Source: Ardenticatenaceae bacterium (lineage in GTDB: Bacteria > Chloroflexota > Anaerolineae > Promineifilales > Promineifilaceae). From it: a stretch of 28,384 nucleotides of DNA. Under the pieces are notes generated by a model. It ran no database searches. It worked only from the letters and a program-made list of their open reading frames with translations, and was not told the origin of the DNA. The stretch's first letter is position 1. The number at the start of each line of letters is the position of its first letter. The stretch lies in NCBI GenBank assembly GCA_020634495.1, contig JACKBR010000060.1, positions 1 to 28,384 of the forward strand, written 5' to 3'. The translations under genes and the position numbers were made by a program. This document shows, piece after piece, positions 1 through 10,367 of the stretch.

Positions 1-1451
1 GAAACGGCCGTACCCAGCAATTGAATTTTGTCGTCCCAAATAATGTTGGCTGGCTGATCGATCCGTTCTTCAACCTGATCAGAGGTAAGCTGCGGCGGAG
101 CGGCGTACACCCAGGGCAGGTAAATGGCTGAGCTGTAAATGGCAATGCCTACCAGCGCCAGGGTGATTGGTGTGGCCAGGGACGGCCGTTTGGCCAAAGG
201 GTTCAGCCCAAACAACCCGGCTGTGAGTAAGGCCGCAAAAGCGCCCAGAGCCGGGAAAATGTAACGGCCGTTGGCCCCCGTCGGGTTCCGGTAAATGTAG
301 TAAAACAAGGCAGCGACGTAAACCGCCAGCGTGGCCGTGAGCAGCGTCCATTTCATCCCTTTGCCTGAGGCGATGAGAGGGCGCAGCCCCGTTTGCCACA
401 GCTTTTTGGCACCCCCCAGCAGTGCCCATAGAGACAGAACGCCAAACGTTATGTAAATTAAAATCGGGAGCGGCACCTGCCCATAGCCAAAGCGTCCCCA
501 CAAATTTGTCCAACTGTAGCGCACGTCAGCCCACAGCAAGGCCGCGGTGCGAGATTCTGGTAGACGTTCTCCCCAAACCTGTAACACAATTTCCAGAGCC
601 AAGGGATCGCCATAAATTTGCCAATTGCGCACAAACCACCAACCGGCCACCGCCGCAATGAGGCCGCCAATCACAAAAGCCCGGCCTGCAAAAAAGCGCC
701 AGGAACGCTTTTGCCAGCTCAGCCACAGCAGCGCCACGCTCCAGGGAACCAGCAACATGAGGCCGGTGAGCTTGGTGAGCAATGCCAGGCCACCTACCAG
801 GCCAATCAGGATGGTGAGCGGCCAGGAAAACGATTTTTTGAGGGCAAGCAGGCAGAGCCACAGCATTAGCGATCCCCACAAAAAGATCATGCTGTCGTTG
901 TTTGCCGCGCCTGTTAGGTAGAGCAACATGGGGTTGAACCCGCTCAGCGCCAGCAGCAAAGCGGTTTTATGTGGCTGCTCTGGCCATAGCTGCTGACCAA
1001 TGCCCCAAACGGCCGTTACCCCCAGCATAGTCAAAATTAAAGACCACAGCCGCAAAAGATGAACAACCAACGCCCCACCAGCATAGGGAAACTGATTGCT
1101 GGGCTCTTTTAGAAATTGCAGCTTGTTGTTTTGGCTAACCTGCCCGGCTTCGGCATAAGCCCAAAACGGGTTGCGCGTGGGCACGAGTTCCGGCGCGTCA
1201 ATCTGGCTTACCAGCCAGGCCCCCGTCCAGTAATAAAGGGGCGGCTGGTGGCTTTGCGAAATCGCGCCGTCTGGTTCCTGAATGGGCAGCGAATGATGGG
1301 TAACCAGGTGCTGTACGTACTGGTAATGTTGGTACTCGTCTGGCGGCTCAAAGAGTGGATTGGCCCAGTTGGTAACCAGGCCCAGGCCAGCCACAAGCAG
1401 CAGGCAAATGAGCAAAAGGTGGCGTTGGGTTTGCTTCGGATTTGGTCTCAT
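1..1451 (-). CDS. GT-C type membrane glycosyltransferase-like protein (DUF2142/GT39-like), C-terminus cut by window edge
   Basis: A reading frame starts at ATG 1451-1449 and stays open to the window edge (483 codons visible), so the C-terminus is missing. The product begins MRPNPKQTQRHLLLICLLLV and is a polytopic membrane protein with about ten hydrophobic segments. After the first helix comes an acidic loop, FEPPDEYQHY (Asp38-Glu39), then a SHQPPLYYW motif near residue 67. Both are typical of the first periplasmic loop of GT-C fold enzymes (PMT/GT39, DUF2142) that move sugars from polyprenyl-phosphate donors. A late GRYIFPALGAFAALL segment resembles DUF2142 proteins. Its start overlaps the stop of the upstream glycosyltransferase gene (ATGA, 1448-1451), so the two are translationally coupled. 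Substrate and acceptor cannot be read from the sequence. It holds four copies of ACGGCCGT. Confidence 0.82.
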   Translation of the reverse strand, partial: MRPNPKQTQRHLLLICLLLVAGLGLVTNWANPLFEPPDEYQHYQYVQHLVTHHSLPIQEPDGAISQSHQPPLYYWTGAWLVSQIDAPELVPTRNPFWAYAEAGQVSQNNKLQFLKEPSNQFPYAGGALVVHLLRLWSLILTMLGVTAVWGIGQQLWPEQPHKTALLLALSGFNPMLLYLTGAANNDSMIFLWGSLMLWLCLLALKKSFSWPLTILIGLVGGLALLTKLTGLMLLVPWSVALLWLSWQKRSWRFFAGRAFVIGGLIAAVAGWWFVRNWQIYGDPLALEIVLQVWGERLPESRTAALLWADVRYSWTNLWGRFGYGQVPLPILIYITFGVLSLWALLGGAKKLWQTGLRPLIASGKGMKWTLLTATLAVYVAALFYYIYRNPTGANGRYIFPALGAFAALLTAGLFGLNPLAKRPSLATPITLALVGIAIYSSAIYLPWVYAAPPQLTSDQVEERIDQPANIIWDDKIQLLGTAV

Positions 1452-4186
1452 TTGCTGGCCGGGGGGAGCGGTTGCAGGGTGTAGCTGCTGCTGGGAACGG
1501 CCGTTCCCAACACAGCCAGCGGCAGCCGGATATTGGGATTTTCCAGATCATACAGGCCAACCAAAACCTGCAAATCTGCTTCCGATTCCAAAGGCGGCAG
1601 CACAAGATCATGTGAATCCTGCACAATTTCCTGAGCACGCCAGCTTGTTGTGGGCCGCTGCCAATTGGCTGGCCCATTGCTAGATTGAACCAGCGGCGCA
1701 CTGTCTGCCTGCCCGACGTGAACAAAAACACCATAATCTATGTCTGTTGGTGCGGAACTTTGCCAAAAAAGGTCAACTGTTAGCTGCTCATCCCTCCGGT
1801 TGAGCTGGTAGCCAGCCAATGAAATGCCTTCACCAAACACGATGCCTTCCAAAGGAATCGCGCTATCTGGCAGGCTGGTGACGATGGGCCAGCTGGCCAC
1901 CTCTACCCAGCCAGCGGTTACCCAGCGGCCTGCACCAAATTGATCGGCCTTGAGCGTTGTGTTGCCATTGGTAAGCTGCATCTGTACCCGGTAACGGCCG
2001 TTGGCGGCAAAAGGCAGTGGGATATTTAGCAGCGTTTGTCCGTAGCTTCCGGCAGGCCATTGCTCGGCCGGATAATCGCCTGAACCCAAAGGTGAGGTTT
2101 GTTCGGCAATGGTTCGGCCCCAAAAATCAACCAGACGCAGGTGAACGGCCGTATCCGCCGCTGGTTTTTCCTCTGCGTACCACACCAAATTGCCCAAGGC
2201 CCACAGCCCGGCCCGGAACTCATCCGCCTGCCAGTTCAACGACACCAATTGCAGCCCCGCCTCATCATAGCTGGCAATACCCTTTTCCGGCGGGGGCGGT
2301 TCCCAGGATGGTATCGTTGTGCTGCCAACCACTTCAAACGGCGTGCCTAAACTCGCCGTCACGTCATACGGAATGGGCGGCATTCCGGCAGAAAGCGGCA
2401 GCCAGAGCTGTTGCCGGTAAGTGCCCCCGGCTGCTGCTGTGGCTGCCTGTGGCAAGGTCAGGTTCGCGCAGCCCTGGCTCCAGACTGCCTGGTGGCTGTC
2501 TTGCAGGCGCAGGCACACGGCAGGCGGCCGTTTTTCTGCGGCAGATGTTTGCCAAAAGAGTGAAACCCAGACGCCAGCCTCGCTAAAGCGTTCCTCAATT
2601 TGGATGGCTTGCAGCTGGTAGCTGCCCTGCACCAGATTCACGGCAAGCGCTTCTGTGGGCAGGCTGCTTATCGTATCGGCGCGGTCAAGCAAATTTAGCT
2701 GTAAAGAGGCCCAACTGGCGGGGAATACGGCCGTATCAGTCTGCAAACGTTGCTCGGCCAACCAGTCAGGAATAAGCTGGCGATTAAAATAGGTAGGTGG
2801 GGGCGCAGCAACAAACCAGATACGGTCATACATCGCGTCAAGCCGGGTTAATTCCTGCAAGGCAATAGATTGATCGCTGACGCCAAATGTGGGAACGGCC
2901 GTATACGGCAAATCAAGGGCATAATAATCATACGTCGTCATCATGATGGAATCATGCCACAGTACGAAATCCCCCGGCTGCTGGCGCGCCTCAATGTAGC
3001 TGGCCAGCGCCCGCACATCATCCTTCACAATGGGCGGTGCCTGGATTGTTTGCTGCAACATTTGCCCGCTTAAAGCAATGGCCACCAACCCAATGGCTGC
3101 CGCAGCCACCCGCTGCTGTCGCCAGAGCGTTGCTACACCATGCCCCATCAATAAAAACCAGGGAATTGCCAACACCGTAAGATGGCGGGGATTTGAATAA
3201 TTGGCCTTGAACCAGGAGGCGGCAAAAAATGCCAGCAAGGTGAGCAAAACGCCCCCCGCACCCAAGAGAAACACGCGCCAGCGCCTGGCTTTGGCGGCAA
3301 AGCCTACGGTTGCCATGCCGAGAATGCCTAACAAAGCAAAAGGCAGCAGCCGCCAGCCGGGAGCCGCCAGCGGGGCAGCCGAGCCGAGCGAAAATGTATT
3401 GATTCCTTCCTGAACCAAAACCCACAGCTGCCGCTGCGAAAAGGCATAAAACTGAGGCAGCGACAATAGTTCCAGCAAATGAGGCGCTACTATGACGCCG
3501 CCAACCAACAGAACCCCAGCCGCCGCAAGCCAACGACCCCACTGCGGCCGTTTTTGCAGAGCCAGCAGCACAAGAACGGCCAGAGCAAAAGCTAACACAA
3601 AAATGCCCGTGTAATGGGTTCCGACCAGGAGTAATCCAGAAATGGCCAGCAAGACATAGTGCTGCCGCTGGCTGCCTGGTTGCATCACTTGCCACAGCAA
3701 ACGGTAAAAAATAAGGGTCTCGAAAATGAGAAGCGCATACATACGCGCTTCACGGGCATACCAGTAGAAAAAAGGAGAAACGAGCGCCAGCAACAGCGTG
3801 AAAACGGCCGTTTGCCTGCCCCAAATTACCTTTCCCACATGGTAAAACCCAGCCAGGCCCAGCAGCATGAAAAAAACAGAGGGCAAGCGGTACGCAAATT
3901 CTGTGCCGCCAGCCGCCCGCTGCCATAAGTGAAGTATGAGAAAATAGAATGGCGGATGTAAGTCTGGCGACGATTTCCCTTGCACAATATTCCGGTTGGC
4001 AAAGATTTGCGTAAAGCTTTGTTCTGCCCGAATAACCGTGAGCGCCTCATCCCGCCACAGGCTGTCCCCATCCAGCTGGTGTACATAAAGGGCAAAGGCC
4101 CCCAGCAGAACCAGAGCCAGCAGCCACAAGCCAGATGGAAACGGCCGTTTCCGATTTTCAGTACGATTGCTTGACATTCCCGTCAT
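1448..4186 (-). CDS. GT39-like membrane glycosyltransferase with three C-terminal beta-domain repeats
   Basis: About 912 residues. I chose ATG 4186 (MTGMSSNRTENRKR) because CAGG lies just upstream and a basic N-terminus then precedes the first helix; ATG 4177 is equally possible, and the open frame to 4249 adds an unlikely Cys-rich leader. Residues 15-375 form a GT-C core of about ten membrane helices with the acidic motif DGDSLWRDEALT (Asp46-Glu47) and HPPFYFLILH. A globular part and then three related beta-rich segments follow, at roughly 515-620, 640-750 and 785-900. Each has a hydrophobic W/FWQ strand, a V-LRL-D or Y-VFVH strand, a W-G/A-E turn and a closing L-VGLYD-like strand. The family transfers sugar from polyprenyl-phosphate to an extracytoplasmic acceptor. 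It probably forms one operon with the overlapping downstream gene. It carries seven ACGGCCGT palindromes. Confidence 0.85.
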   Translation of the reverse strand: MTGMSSNRTENRKRPFPSGLWLLALVLLGAFALYVHQLDGDSLWRDEALTVIRAEQSFTQIFANRNIVQGKSSPDLHPPFYFLILHLWQRAAGGTEFAYRLPSVFFMLLGLAGFYHVGKVIWGRQTAVFTLLLALVSPFFYWYAREARMYALLIFETLIFYRLLWQVMQPGSQRQHYVLLAISGLLLVGTHYTGIFVLAFALAVLVLLALQKRPQWGRWLAAAGVLLVGGVIVAPHLLELLSLPQFYAFSQRQLWVLVQEGINTFSLGSAAPLAAPGWRLLPFALLGILGMATVGFAAKARRWRVFLLGAGGVLLTLLAFFAASWFKANYSNPRHLTVLAIPWFLLMGHGVATLWRQQRVAAAAIGLVAIALSGQMLQQTIQAPPIVKDDVRALASYIEARQQPGDFVLWHDSIMMTTYDYYALDLPYTAVPTFGVSDQSIALQELTRLDAMYDRIWFVAAPPPTYFNRQLIPDWLAEQRLQTDTAVFPASWASLQLNLLDRADTISSLPTEALAVNLVQGSYQLQAIQIEERFSEAGVWVSLFWQTSAAEKRPPAVCLRLQDSHQAVWSQGCANLTLPQAATAAAGGTYRQQLWLPLSAGMPPIPYDVTASLGTPFEVVGSTTIPSWEPPPPEKGIASYDEAGLQLVSLNWQADEFRAGLWALGNLVWYAEEKPAADTAVHLRLVDFWGRTIAEQTSPLGSGDYPAEQWPAGSYGQTLLNIPLPFAANGRYRVQMQLTNGNTTLKADQFGAGRWVTAGWVEVASWPIVTSLPDSAIPLEGIVFGEGISLAGYQLNRRDEQLTVDLFWQSSAPTDIDYGVFVHVGQADSAPLVQSSNGPANWQRPTTSWRAQEIVQDSHDLVLPPLESEADLQVLVGLYDLENPNIRLPLAVLGTAVPSSSYTLQPLPPASK

Positions 4187-4296
4187 TTTACCTGCACAAG
4201 ACTTACCTAGCACATTGACGCAGCAGGCGGCTTGTGATAAAAAACACAAATAGACAACTTGCCCAACAAAACAAAGGGAACAACGGCCGTTTGCGA

Positions 4297-4314
4297 TTGT
4301 GAATCATTGGACAA
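4297..4314. promoter_or_regulatory. Candidate Rex operator upstream of the atp cluster
   Basis: The 18-mer TTGTGAATCATTGGACAA matches 12 of the 14 defined positions of the general Rex box TTGTGAANNNNTTCACAA, with a perfect left half. It overlaps the -35 hexamer of the candidate atp promoter, a position fit for repression. A rex gene lies about 6 kb away and has a similar box. This is a by-eye match; binding is inferred. Confidence 0.4.
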
Positions 4315-4336
4315 ATGACCTCAGGTAAGGTATATT
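4308..4336 (+). promoter_or_regulatory. Candidate sigma-70 type promoter for the atp cluster
   Basis: TGGACA (4308-4313) and TATATT (4331-4336) are separated by 17 bases, each one mismatch from consensus. Transcription would start near 4343 and give a roughly 300-base leader before atpA, containing the 46-codon ORF. It overlaps the Rex-box-like site. Confidence 0.45.
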
Positions 4337-4392
4337 TTCGACGCATTCCAGGGTTCCTGGCAGGTGTTCCCTGCAACCTGGATTAAGAGGGA

Positions 4393-4533
4393 ATGGAAGA
4401 AGCTGTAAAGTTGGAAGGGAAAGAGCCTTCACATTCTCCTAAAGGTAAACCGCATTCGGGCACAAATAATTGGGAACTTGCTGCGGTTTACACAATGCTC
4501 CTCGCTGTTGTGGCATGGAAAACCGCACGGTAA
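4393..4533 (+). CDS. Small 46-residue candidate single-span membrane protein upstream of atpA
   Basis: ATG 4393 to TAA 4533 encodes 46 residues. The N-terminal 26 are polar and Lys/His/Ser rich (MEEAVKLEGKEPSHSPKGKP...). Residues 27-42 (WELAAVYTMLLAVVAW) form one short hydrophobic helix, followed by a basic KTAR end. AAGAGG lies immediately upstream, but the 2-base spacing is short. It sits in the probable leader of atpA, where many bacteria encode small ATP synthase accessory membrane proteins (AtpI, AtpZ). This product is shorter than those and has one span instead of two or more, so I do not assign it to either family. It could be an assembly factor, a leader peptide controlling atpA, or chance. 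Confidence 0.4.
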   Translation: MEEAVKLEGKEPSHSPKGKPHSGTNNWELAAVYTMLLAVVAWKTAR

Positions 4534-4646
4534 GTATAAATCTTTGGTTAACAAAACCTGAAATAAAAATCTTCAGCATATGTGTGCAGCGCCTGCATGA
4601 AATTATAAAGCTGGACACATCATGAACTCTTATAGGAGGTCGGTGC

Positions 4647-6311
4647 ATGGAAACCCTTGCCCCAGATTTTAAGAACATCACAGATTCACTTTTGCAGCAA
4701 ATACAAGATTTCGATCATCGGGTGGAAGCTCGGAGCGTGGGAACGGTAACGGCCGTTTATGACGGTGTCGCTCTGGTAGATGGCCTGCAAGATGTAAAAG
4801 CTAGTGAGCTGGTTGAATTTAGCAACGGCGTCGCTGGCCTGGCCCTAGACCTTCAGGACAAACTCGTGGGTGTCGTGGTCATGGGCGACTACGCCAACAT
4901 CGAAGTAGGCGACGAAGTACGGGCCACCGGGCGAATCGCTTCAGTGCCTGTGGGTGATGCCCTGGTAGGCCGCGTGGTAGACCCGCTGGGCAACCCCGTT
5001 GATGGCAAGGGGCCTCTCAACACCACCAAGATTCGTCCCATCCAACGAACTGCCCCCGGTGTTATTGAACGTAAAGGTGTCGATACCCCCGTGCAGACGG
5101 GTATTATTGCTATCGACGCCATGTTCCCCATTGGGCGCGGCCAGCGTGAGCTCATCATTGGCGACCGCCAAACGGGTAAAACCGCCATCTGTCTGGATAC
5201 GATTATTAACCAGAAGGGTGGCGATATGCTTTGCATCTATGTCGCCATTGGCCAGCGTGTGGGGCAGGTGGCGCAGGTTGTGGATACCCTGGAACGGTAC
5301 GGCGCGATGGAATACACCACAGTTGTGGTGGCTGGCGCTTCTGACCCGGCTCCGCTGCAATATTTTGCTCCCTACACAGGCTGCACCATTGGTGAAGAGT
5401 TCATGGACCAGGGTAAAGATGCCCTGGTAATTTATGATGACCTTTCTAAACATGCCTGGGCTTACCGCCAGATGTCCCTGATTTTGCGTCGCCCCCCTGG
5501 TCGTGAAGCTTATCCTGGTGACATCTTCTCCTTGCACAGCACCTTGCTAGAACGTGCCGTTCGTCTGCGCGATGAATGGGTTATTGTGGAAAAAGGCACG
5601 GAAGTAACTTCTGAGACCAAAGGTGTGAACGGCGAAGTTTACTTTGGTAATTTAGAAGAAGAACATTACGAGAAAGCGCTCAAAGAATTGGGCGAAGATC
5701 AATATGAAGTTGCTAAACGGCCCGGCACAGGTGGCTCTCTTACCGCCTTGCCCATCATTGAAACGCTCCTGGGCGACGTGTCGGCTTACATTCCCACCAA
5801 CGTTATTTCCATTACCGACGGCCAGATTTTCCTGGAGACTGATTTGTTCAACGCGGGTCAACGTCCGGCTATCAATACCGGTTTATCCGTTTCCCGTGTA
5901 GGTAGCGCTGCCCAGAAACGGGCCATGAGTAAAGTTTCTGGTGGTTTGAAGTCTGACCTTTCGCAGTATCGTGAACTGGCGGCGTTTGCCCAGTTCGGTT
6001 CAGACCTGGATGCCGCTACTCAGCGCCAGCTGTCCCGCGGTGAGCGTTTGATGGAGCTTTTGAAGCAGCCGCAATACAGCCCCTGGCCGCTGGAGCATCA
6101 GGTTATGCTCATTTATGCTGGGGCGCGTGGATACCTGGATAAGGTGGCGGTTAAAGATATTGCGCGTTGGGAACGCGAGCTGGTACGCTACATCGATACG
6201 GCGCGTCCAGAAGTGGCAGCTCCCTTAAAGACCGGTGCCTGGAATGATGAGATTGAAGGAAATTTGAAGCAGGCTATCGAGGACTTTAACGCCAACTGGA
6301 CAAATTCATAG
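4647..6311 (+). CDS. atpA: F1FO ATP synthase subunit alpha
   Basis: 554 residues; E. coli AtpA has 513. Start chosen from a perfect AGGAGGT (4634-4640) six bases upstream of ATG. Alpha subunits hold the non-catalytic nucleotide sites of F1 and supply the arginine finger to beta. Visible: beta-barrel N-terminal domain, P-loop GDRQTGKT (172-179), the [16 protein letters not shown] segment near 387-402, SVSRVGSA with the arginine finger at about Arg417, and the C-terminal helical domain. Between LLERA (about 304) and GSLTALP (about 363) lie 58 residues where E. coli has about 20. The insertion is acidic and Glu/Lys rich ([20 protein letters not shown]). It is the first gene of the F1-only cluster atpA-atpG-atpD-atpC; no atpB, atpE, atpF or atpH precedes it. 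It holds one ACGGCCGT (Thr-Ala-Val in VTAVYDG). Confidence 0.98.
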   Translation: METLAPDFKNITDSLLQQIQDFDHRVEARSVGTVTAVYDGVALVDGLQDVKASELVEFSNGVAGLALDLQDKLVGVVVMGDYANIEVGDEVRATGRIASVPVGDALVGRVVDPLGNPVDGKGPLNTTKIRPIQRTAPGVIERKGVDTPVQTGIIAIDAMFPIGRGQRELIIGDRQTGKTAICLDTIINQKGGDMLCIYVAIGQRVGQVAQVVDTLERYGAMEYTTVVVAGASDPAPLQYFAPYTGCTIGEEFMDQGKDALVIYDDLSKHAWAYRQMSLILRRPPGREAYPGDIFSLHSTLLERAVRLRDEWVIVEKGTEVTSETKGVNGEVYFGNLEEEHYEKALKELGEDQYEVAKRPGTGGSLTALPIIETLLGDVSAYIPTNVISITDGQIFLETDLFNAGQRPAINTGLSVSRVGSAAQKRAMSKVSGGLKSDLSQYRELAAFAQFGSDLDAATQRQLSRGERLMELLKQPQYSPWPLEHQVMLIYAGARGYLDKVAVKDIARWERELVRYIDTARPEVAAPLKTGAWNDEIEGNLKQAIEDFNANWTNS

Positions 6312-6320
6312 GAGAGCGTT

Positions 6321-7226
6321 GTGGCTACTGAACGCGAGTTAAGTAAGCGTATAAAAAGTATCAAGAATATCTCTCAGGTGACGAGTGCATTAGCGGCCGT
6401 TTCTGCATCCAAAGCAAACAAAGCGCAGCGGCAGGTAGAAGCCACACGCGCTTATGCTGGCAAAGCGTTTGAAATTCTGAACAATTTAGCCTCGCAGCCA
6501 GGTGTTGGTGAAAATGGGCATCCGCTGCTGACGGCCCGTGCAGAAATTAAGAATGTGGCGCTCATTTTGATGACTGGGAATCGCGGTCTGGCTGGGGCGT
6601 TTAACAGCAATATGGTTAGCTATGCCGAGCGTTTTTTGAACGCCTGGAAAGTGCCGGTGCAAATTATTGCTGTGGGGCGCAAGGGGCGTGATTTGATGAT
6701 TCGGCGGGGCTACAACGTGGTGGCTTCGTTTGACAATATCCCCGACTCGCCTTCCATTTTGGACGTGACGCCAATTTCACAGATTGTGACGGATGATTTT
6801 CTGAGTGGGAAGGTGGACCAGGTTTTTGTGGGTTACACCGATTTTATTAACCTGATTGCCAGACGGCCGTCTATCAAACAGCTTCTCCCTCTCAAACCAA
6901 CCGACTTTAGCGACATGGCCGTGGCTGAATACGTTTCTAACGTAGACCTCACGGGTGTTTCTGACCGGGTTTACGGTTATGAGCCAGGGCCGGAAGAACT
7001 GCTCAATGTGGTTGTTCCCCGCTTTACCGATTTGCAGGTGTACCAGTCCGTTTTAGAATCGCAGGCCAGTGAGCACAGCGCCCGGTACGTGGCCATGAAC
7101 AACGCCACAGACAACGCCGGAGAACTGGTAGAGATATTAACATTAGAGCGCAACAAAGCGCGGCAGGCTAGCATTACCAGCGAGATTTTGGACATCGTGG
7201 GTGGTGCAGAGGCATTATCACAATAG
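6321..7226 (+). CDS. atpG: F1FO ATP synthase subunit gamma
   Basis: 301 residues from a GTG start, with GGAGAG four bases upstream, nine bases after atpA. Gamma is the rotating central shaft of F1. The N-terminal helix has the family pattern RIKSIKNISQVTSALAAVSA, GNRGLAGAFNSN (about 86-97) marks the Rossmann-like globular domain, and the C-terminal helix ends ARQASITSEILDIVGGAEAL. Both terminal helices are the coiled-coil that turns inside the alpha3beta3 ring. Length is slightly above the usual 285-290 residues. ACGGCCGT at 6863-6870 is read as Arg-Pro. Confidence 0.97.
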   Translation: MATERELSKRIKSIKNISQVTSALAAVSASKANKAQRQVEATRAYAGKAFEILNNLASQPGVGENGHPLLTARAEIKNVALILMTGNRGLAGAFNSNMVSYAERFLNAWKVPVQIIAVGRKGRDLMIRRGYNVVASFDNIPDSPSILDVTPISQIVTDDFLSGKVDQVFVGYTDFINLIARRPSIKQLLPLKPTDFSDMAVAEYVSNVDLTGVSDRVYGYEPGPEELLNVVVPRFTDLQVYQSVLESQASEHSARYVAMNNATDNAGELVEILTLERNKARQASITSEILDIVGGAEALSQ

Positions 7227-7261
7227 TTAGGCTGATGGATAGCAATCCCATCTAAGCATAA

Positions 7262-8671
<1,410 letters not shown>

Positions 8672-8676
8672 TAGCT

Positions 8677-8763
8677 GGTAATCAGTAATCGGTGGGTCAG
8701 TAATCAGTAGGTCAGTGAACAGAACTGAAAACTGGTTACTGTTTCCCTGAATACTGATCACTG
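8677..8763. repeat. Intergenic CAGTAATC direct/inverted repeat element between atpD and atpC
   Basis: This gap is built from permutations of one word. CAGTAATC occurs at 8683-8690 and 8698-8705, and CAGTGAACAG follows. The right side carries the reverse complements GGTTACTG (8734-8741) and TACTGATCACTG (8752-8763). CAGTAATCAGTA (8698-8709) pairs with TACTGATCACTG at 11 of 12 positions. It could form a long hairpin in the mRNA just before atpC. The low-complexity, self-complementary make-up suggests a small interspersed repeat. Confidence 0.6.
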
Positions 8764-8776
8764 AGATTGGTGATCT

Positions 8777-9244
8777 ATGACAATTCAATGTGATATTGTG
8801 ACTCAGGAGCGAACGGTTTTTAGCCAGCAGGTGGCTTCTGTTTCCTTGCCAGGCACAGAGGGGCGGATGGGTATTTTGCCGAATCATTCGGCTTTGCTGA
8901 CAACCCTGGCTTTTGGCGAGATTTCGGTGCGGCACCCAGATGGCGAGGAAGAACATTTTGCCATTGGTGGCGGCTATGCTGAGGTGCAGCCGGACAAGGT
9001 TGTGGTGCTGGCTGATTCGGCTGAGCAAGCTGAAGAGATTGATATTGAGCGGGCTGAACGGGCGCGCGAGCGGGCTGAACAAGCAATGAAAGAAGGTGTC
9101 ACAGACGATCCGGATCGGTATGCTCAAATTCAGGCTTCTTTGATGCGGGCTCAGATTCGTTTGGATGTTGGGCGACGACATTCTGGACGACGGCGACGGG
9201 AATTGGCGACTGGCCCGACGACTCCTCAGCGGGATGAAAATTAA
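8777..9244 (+). CDS. atpC: F1FO ATP synthase subunit epsilon
   Basis: 155 residues, a little longer than the usual 130-140. Epsilon binds gamma and the c-ring, and its C-terminal helices can inhibit ATP hydrolysis. The N-terminal beta-sandwich (about 1-85) has [14 protein letters not shown] (31-44) and [20 protein letters not shown]. Residues 88-140 form the helical hairpin, rich in Ala, Glu and Arg, followed by a basic/polar tail ([11 protein letters not shown]). No clear Shine-Dalgarno site is seen before ATG 8777, so translation may depend on the structured repeat upstream or on coupling. mreB begins two bases after its stop. Confidence 0.95.
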   Translation: MTIQCDIVTQERTVFSQQVASVSLPGTEGRMGILPNHSALLTTLAFGEISVRHPDGEEEHFAIGGGYAEVQPDKVVVLADSAEQAEEIDIERAERARERAEQAMKEGVTDDPDRYAQIQASLMRAQIRLDVGRRHSGRRRRELATGPTTPQRDEN

Positions 9245-9246
9245 TT

Positions 9247-10266
9247 GTGGCTATTTTTACGCCGTACGTTGCCATTGATTTGGGCACGGTGAATGTGTTG
9301 GTACATGACCAAGGGCGTGGGGTGGTGCTCCAGGAGCCTTCGGTTGTGGCTATTCGGGAGGATGAGAACAAGACGACGATTGTGGAGGTGGGTCGTGCGG
9401 CGAAGGAGATGTACGGCCGTACCCCCGAAGCAATTGAAGTGATACGGCCGTTGCGCGATGGCGTGATTGCCGACTACTTTGTTACCCAGGGGATGCTGGA
9501 ATATTTCATTGGCAAGGTGGCCGGACGGCTGCGCTTGCGTAAGCCGGTGGTGATGATCAGCGTGCCTTACGGTGTGACCAGCGTGGAACGGCGTGCCGTC
9601 AAAGAGGCGGCGCTGGCTGCCGGAGCACGCGATCCGGTTCACCTGATTCCCGAACCGTTGGCAGCGGCCATTGGCGCTGGCTTACCCATTGGCACCCCCA
9701 CTGGCAACATGATTATCGACATGGGCGGCGGCTCGACGGAAGCGGCCGTTGTCTCTATGAATGGCATTGTGTGTGCCGAATCAGTGCGGGTGGGCGGTGT
9801 TCATCTAGACGAAGCCATCATCAACTACATTCGTAAAAAATATAACCTGGTGATTGGTGAGCCAACGGCTGAGGCGATTAAGATCAAGATTGGTTCGGCC
9901 ATTGACCTGAATGAACAGCTAGACATGCAGGTTCAGGGGCGTGACCAGGTGGCTGGCCTGCCTAAGACCATCACCGTGACTTCCAGTGAAGTGGTGGAAG
10001 CAATTTCTGAACCTTTAGCGGCCATTGTGAATGTGGTGCGGGCCGTATTGGCCAAAACGCCGCCAGAACTTTCCTCAGACATTATTGATCGGGGGATGGC
10101 TTTGGCTGGCGGCACGGCCTTGCTGCGTGAGATTGACACATTGCTCACGCGGGAAACGGGCGTTCCGGCGTATGTGGCCGATAATCCCATTGCCTGCACG
10201 GCGCTGGGCGCGGGCAAGGCGTTGGCTGAACTGCCCATTTTGCAGCGCAGCATTCCAGATTTGTAG
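9247..10266 (+). CDS. mreB: MreB, actin-like cell-shape protein
   Basis: 339 residues, usual MreB length, from GTG 9247, two bases after atpC; initiation is probably coupled to atpC termination because no strong ribosome site is visible. MreB polymerises on the inner membrane face and guides elongation-phase wall synthesis. Actin-fold motifs: phosphate-1 [11 protein letters not shown] (9-19; consensus GIDLGTANTLV), [20 protein letters not shown], phosphate-2 [14 protein letters not shown], and the adenosine motif LAGGTALL near 289. The position inside the atp transcription unit and before a terminator suggests joint expression of F1 and a morphogenesis protein. No mreC or mreD follows. Two ACGGCCGT copies (9413, 9444) lie in adjacent conserved motifs, read in different frames (YGR and RP). 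Confidence 0.95.
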   Translation: MAIFTPYVAIDLGTVNVLVHDQGRGVVLQEPSVVAIREDENKTTIVEVGRAAKEMYGRTPEAIEVIRPLRDGVIADYFVTQGMLEYFIGKVAGRLRLRKPVVMISVPYGVTSVERRAVKEAALAAGARDPVHLIPEPLAAAIGAGLPIGTPTGNMIIDMGGGSTEAAVVSMNGIVCAESVRVGGVHLDEAIINYIRKKYNLVIGEPTAEAIKIKIGSAIDLNEQLDMQVQGRDQVAGLPKTITVTSSEVVEAISEPLAAIVNVVRAVLAKTPPELSSDIIDRGMALAGGTALLREIDTLLTRETGVPAYVADNPIACTALGAGKALAELPILQRSIPDL

Positions 10267-10305
10267 GAATTGGCAACGGCCGTTTCCATTTCCCACCTTA
10301 AACGA

Positions 10306-10336
10306 AAAAAGCCCTGGTAAAGTGCCAGGGCTTTTT
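10306..10336. terminator. Bidirectional rho-independent terminator after mreB and rex
   Basis: GCCCTGG (10311-10317), a 7-base loop TAAAGTG, CCAGGGC (10325-10331), then five T; the left arm is preceded by six A. The stem extends through A/T pairs, so it can terminate mreB from the left and rex from the right. It sits between the two convergent genes. Confidence 0.92.
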
Positions 10337-10367
10337 GAATTAAACAGTTTGTTCAGCTGGTACGGGT

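Noticed and set aside
3018..3695. 225-codon frame within the GT39-like gene, same strand
   Set aside because: An alternative frame of a gene with consistent membrane topology; no start signal or family pattern.
4341..4385. CCAGGGTT...AACCTGG inverted repeat before the small atp-leader ORF
   Set aside because: Arms match only with a bulge and the inner part does not pair well; too weak to list as an operator or terminator.
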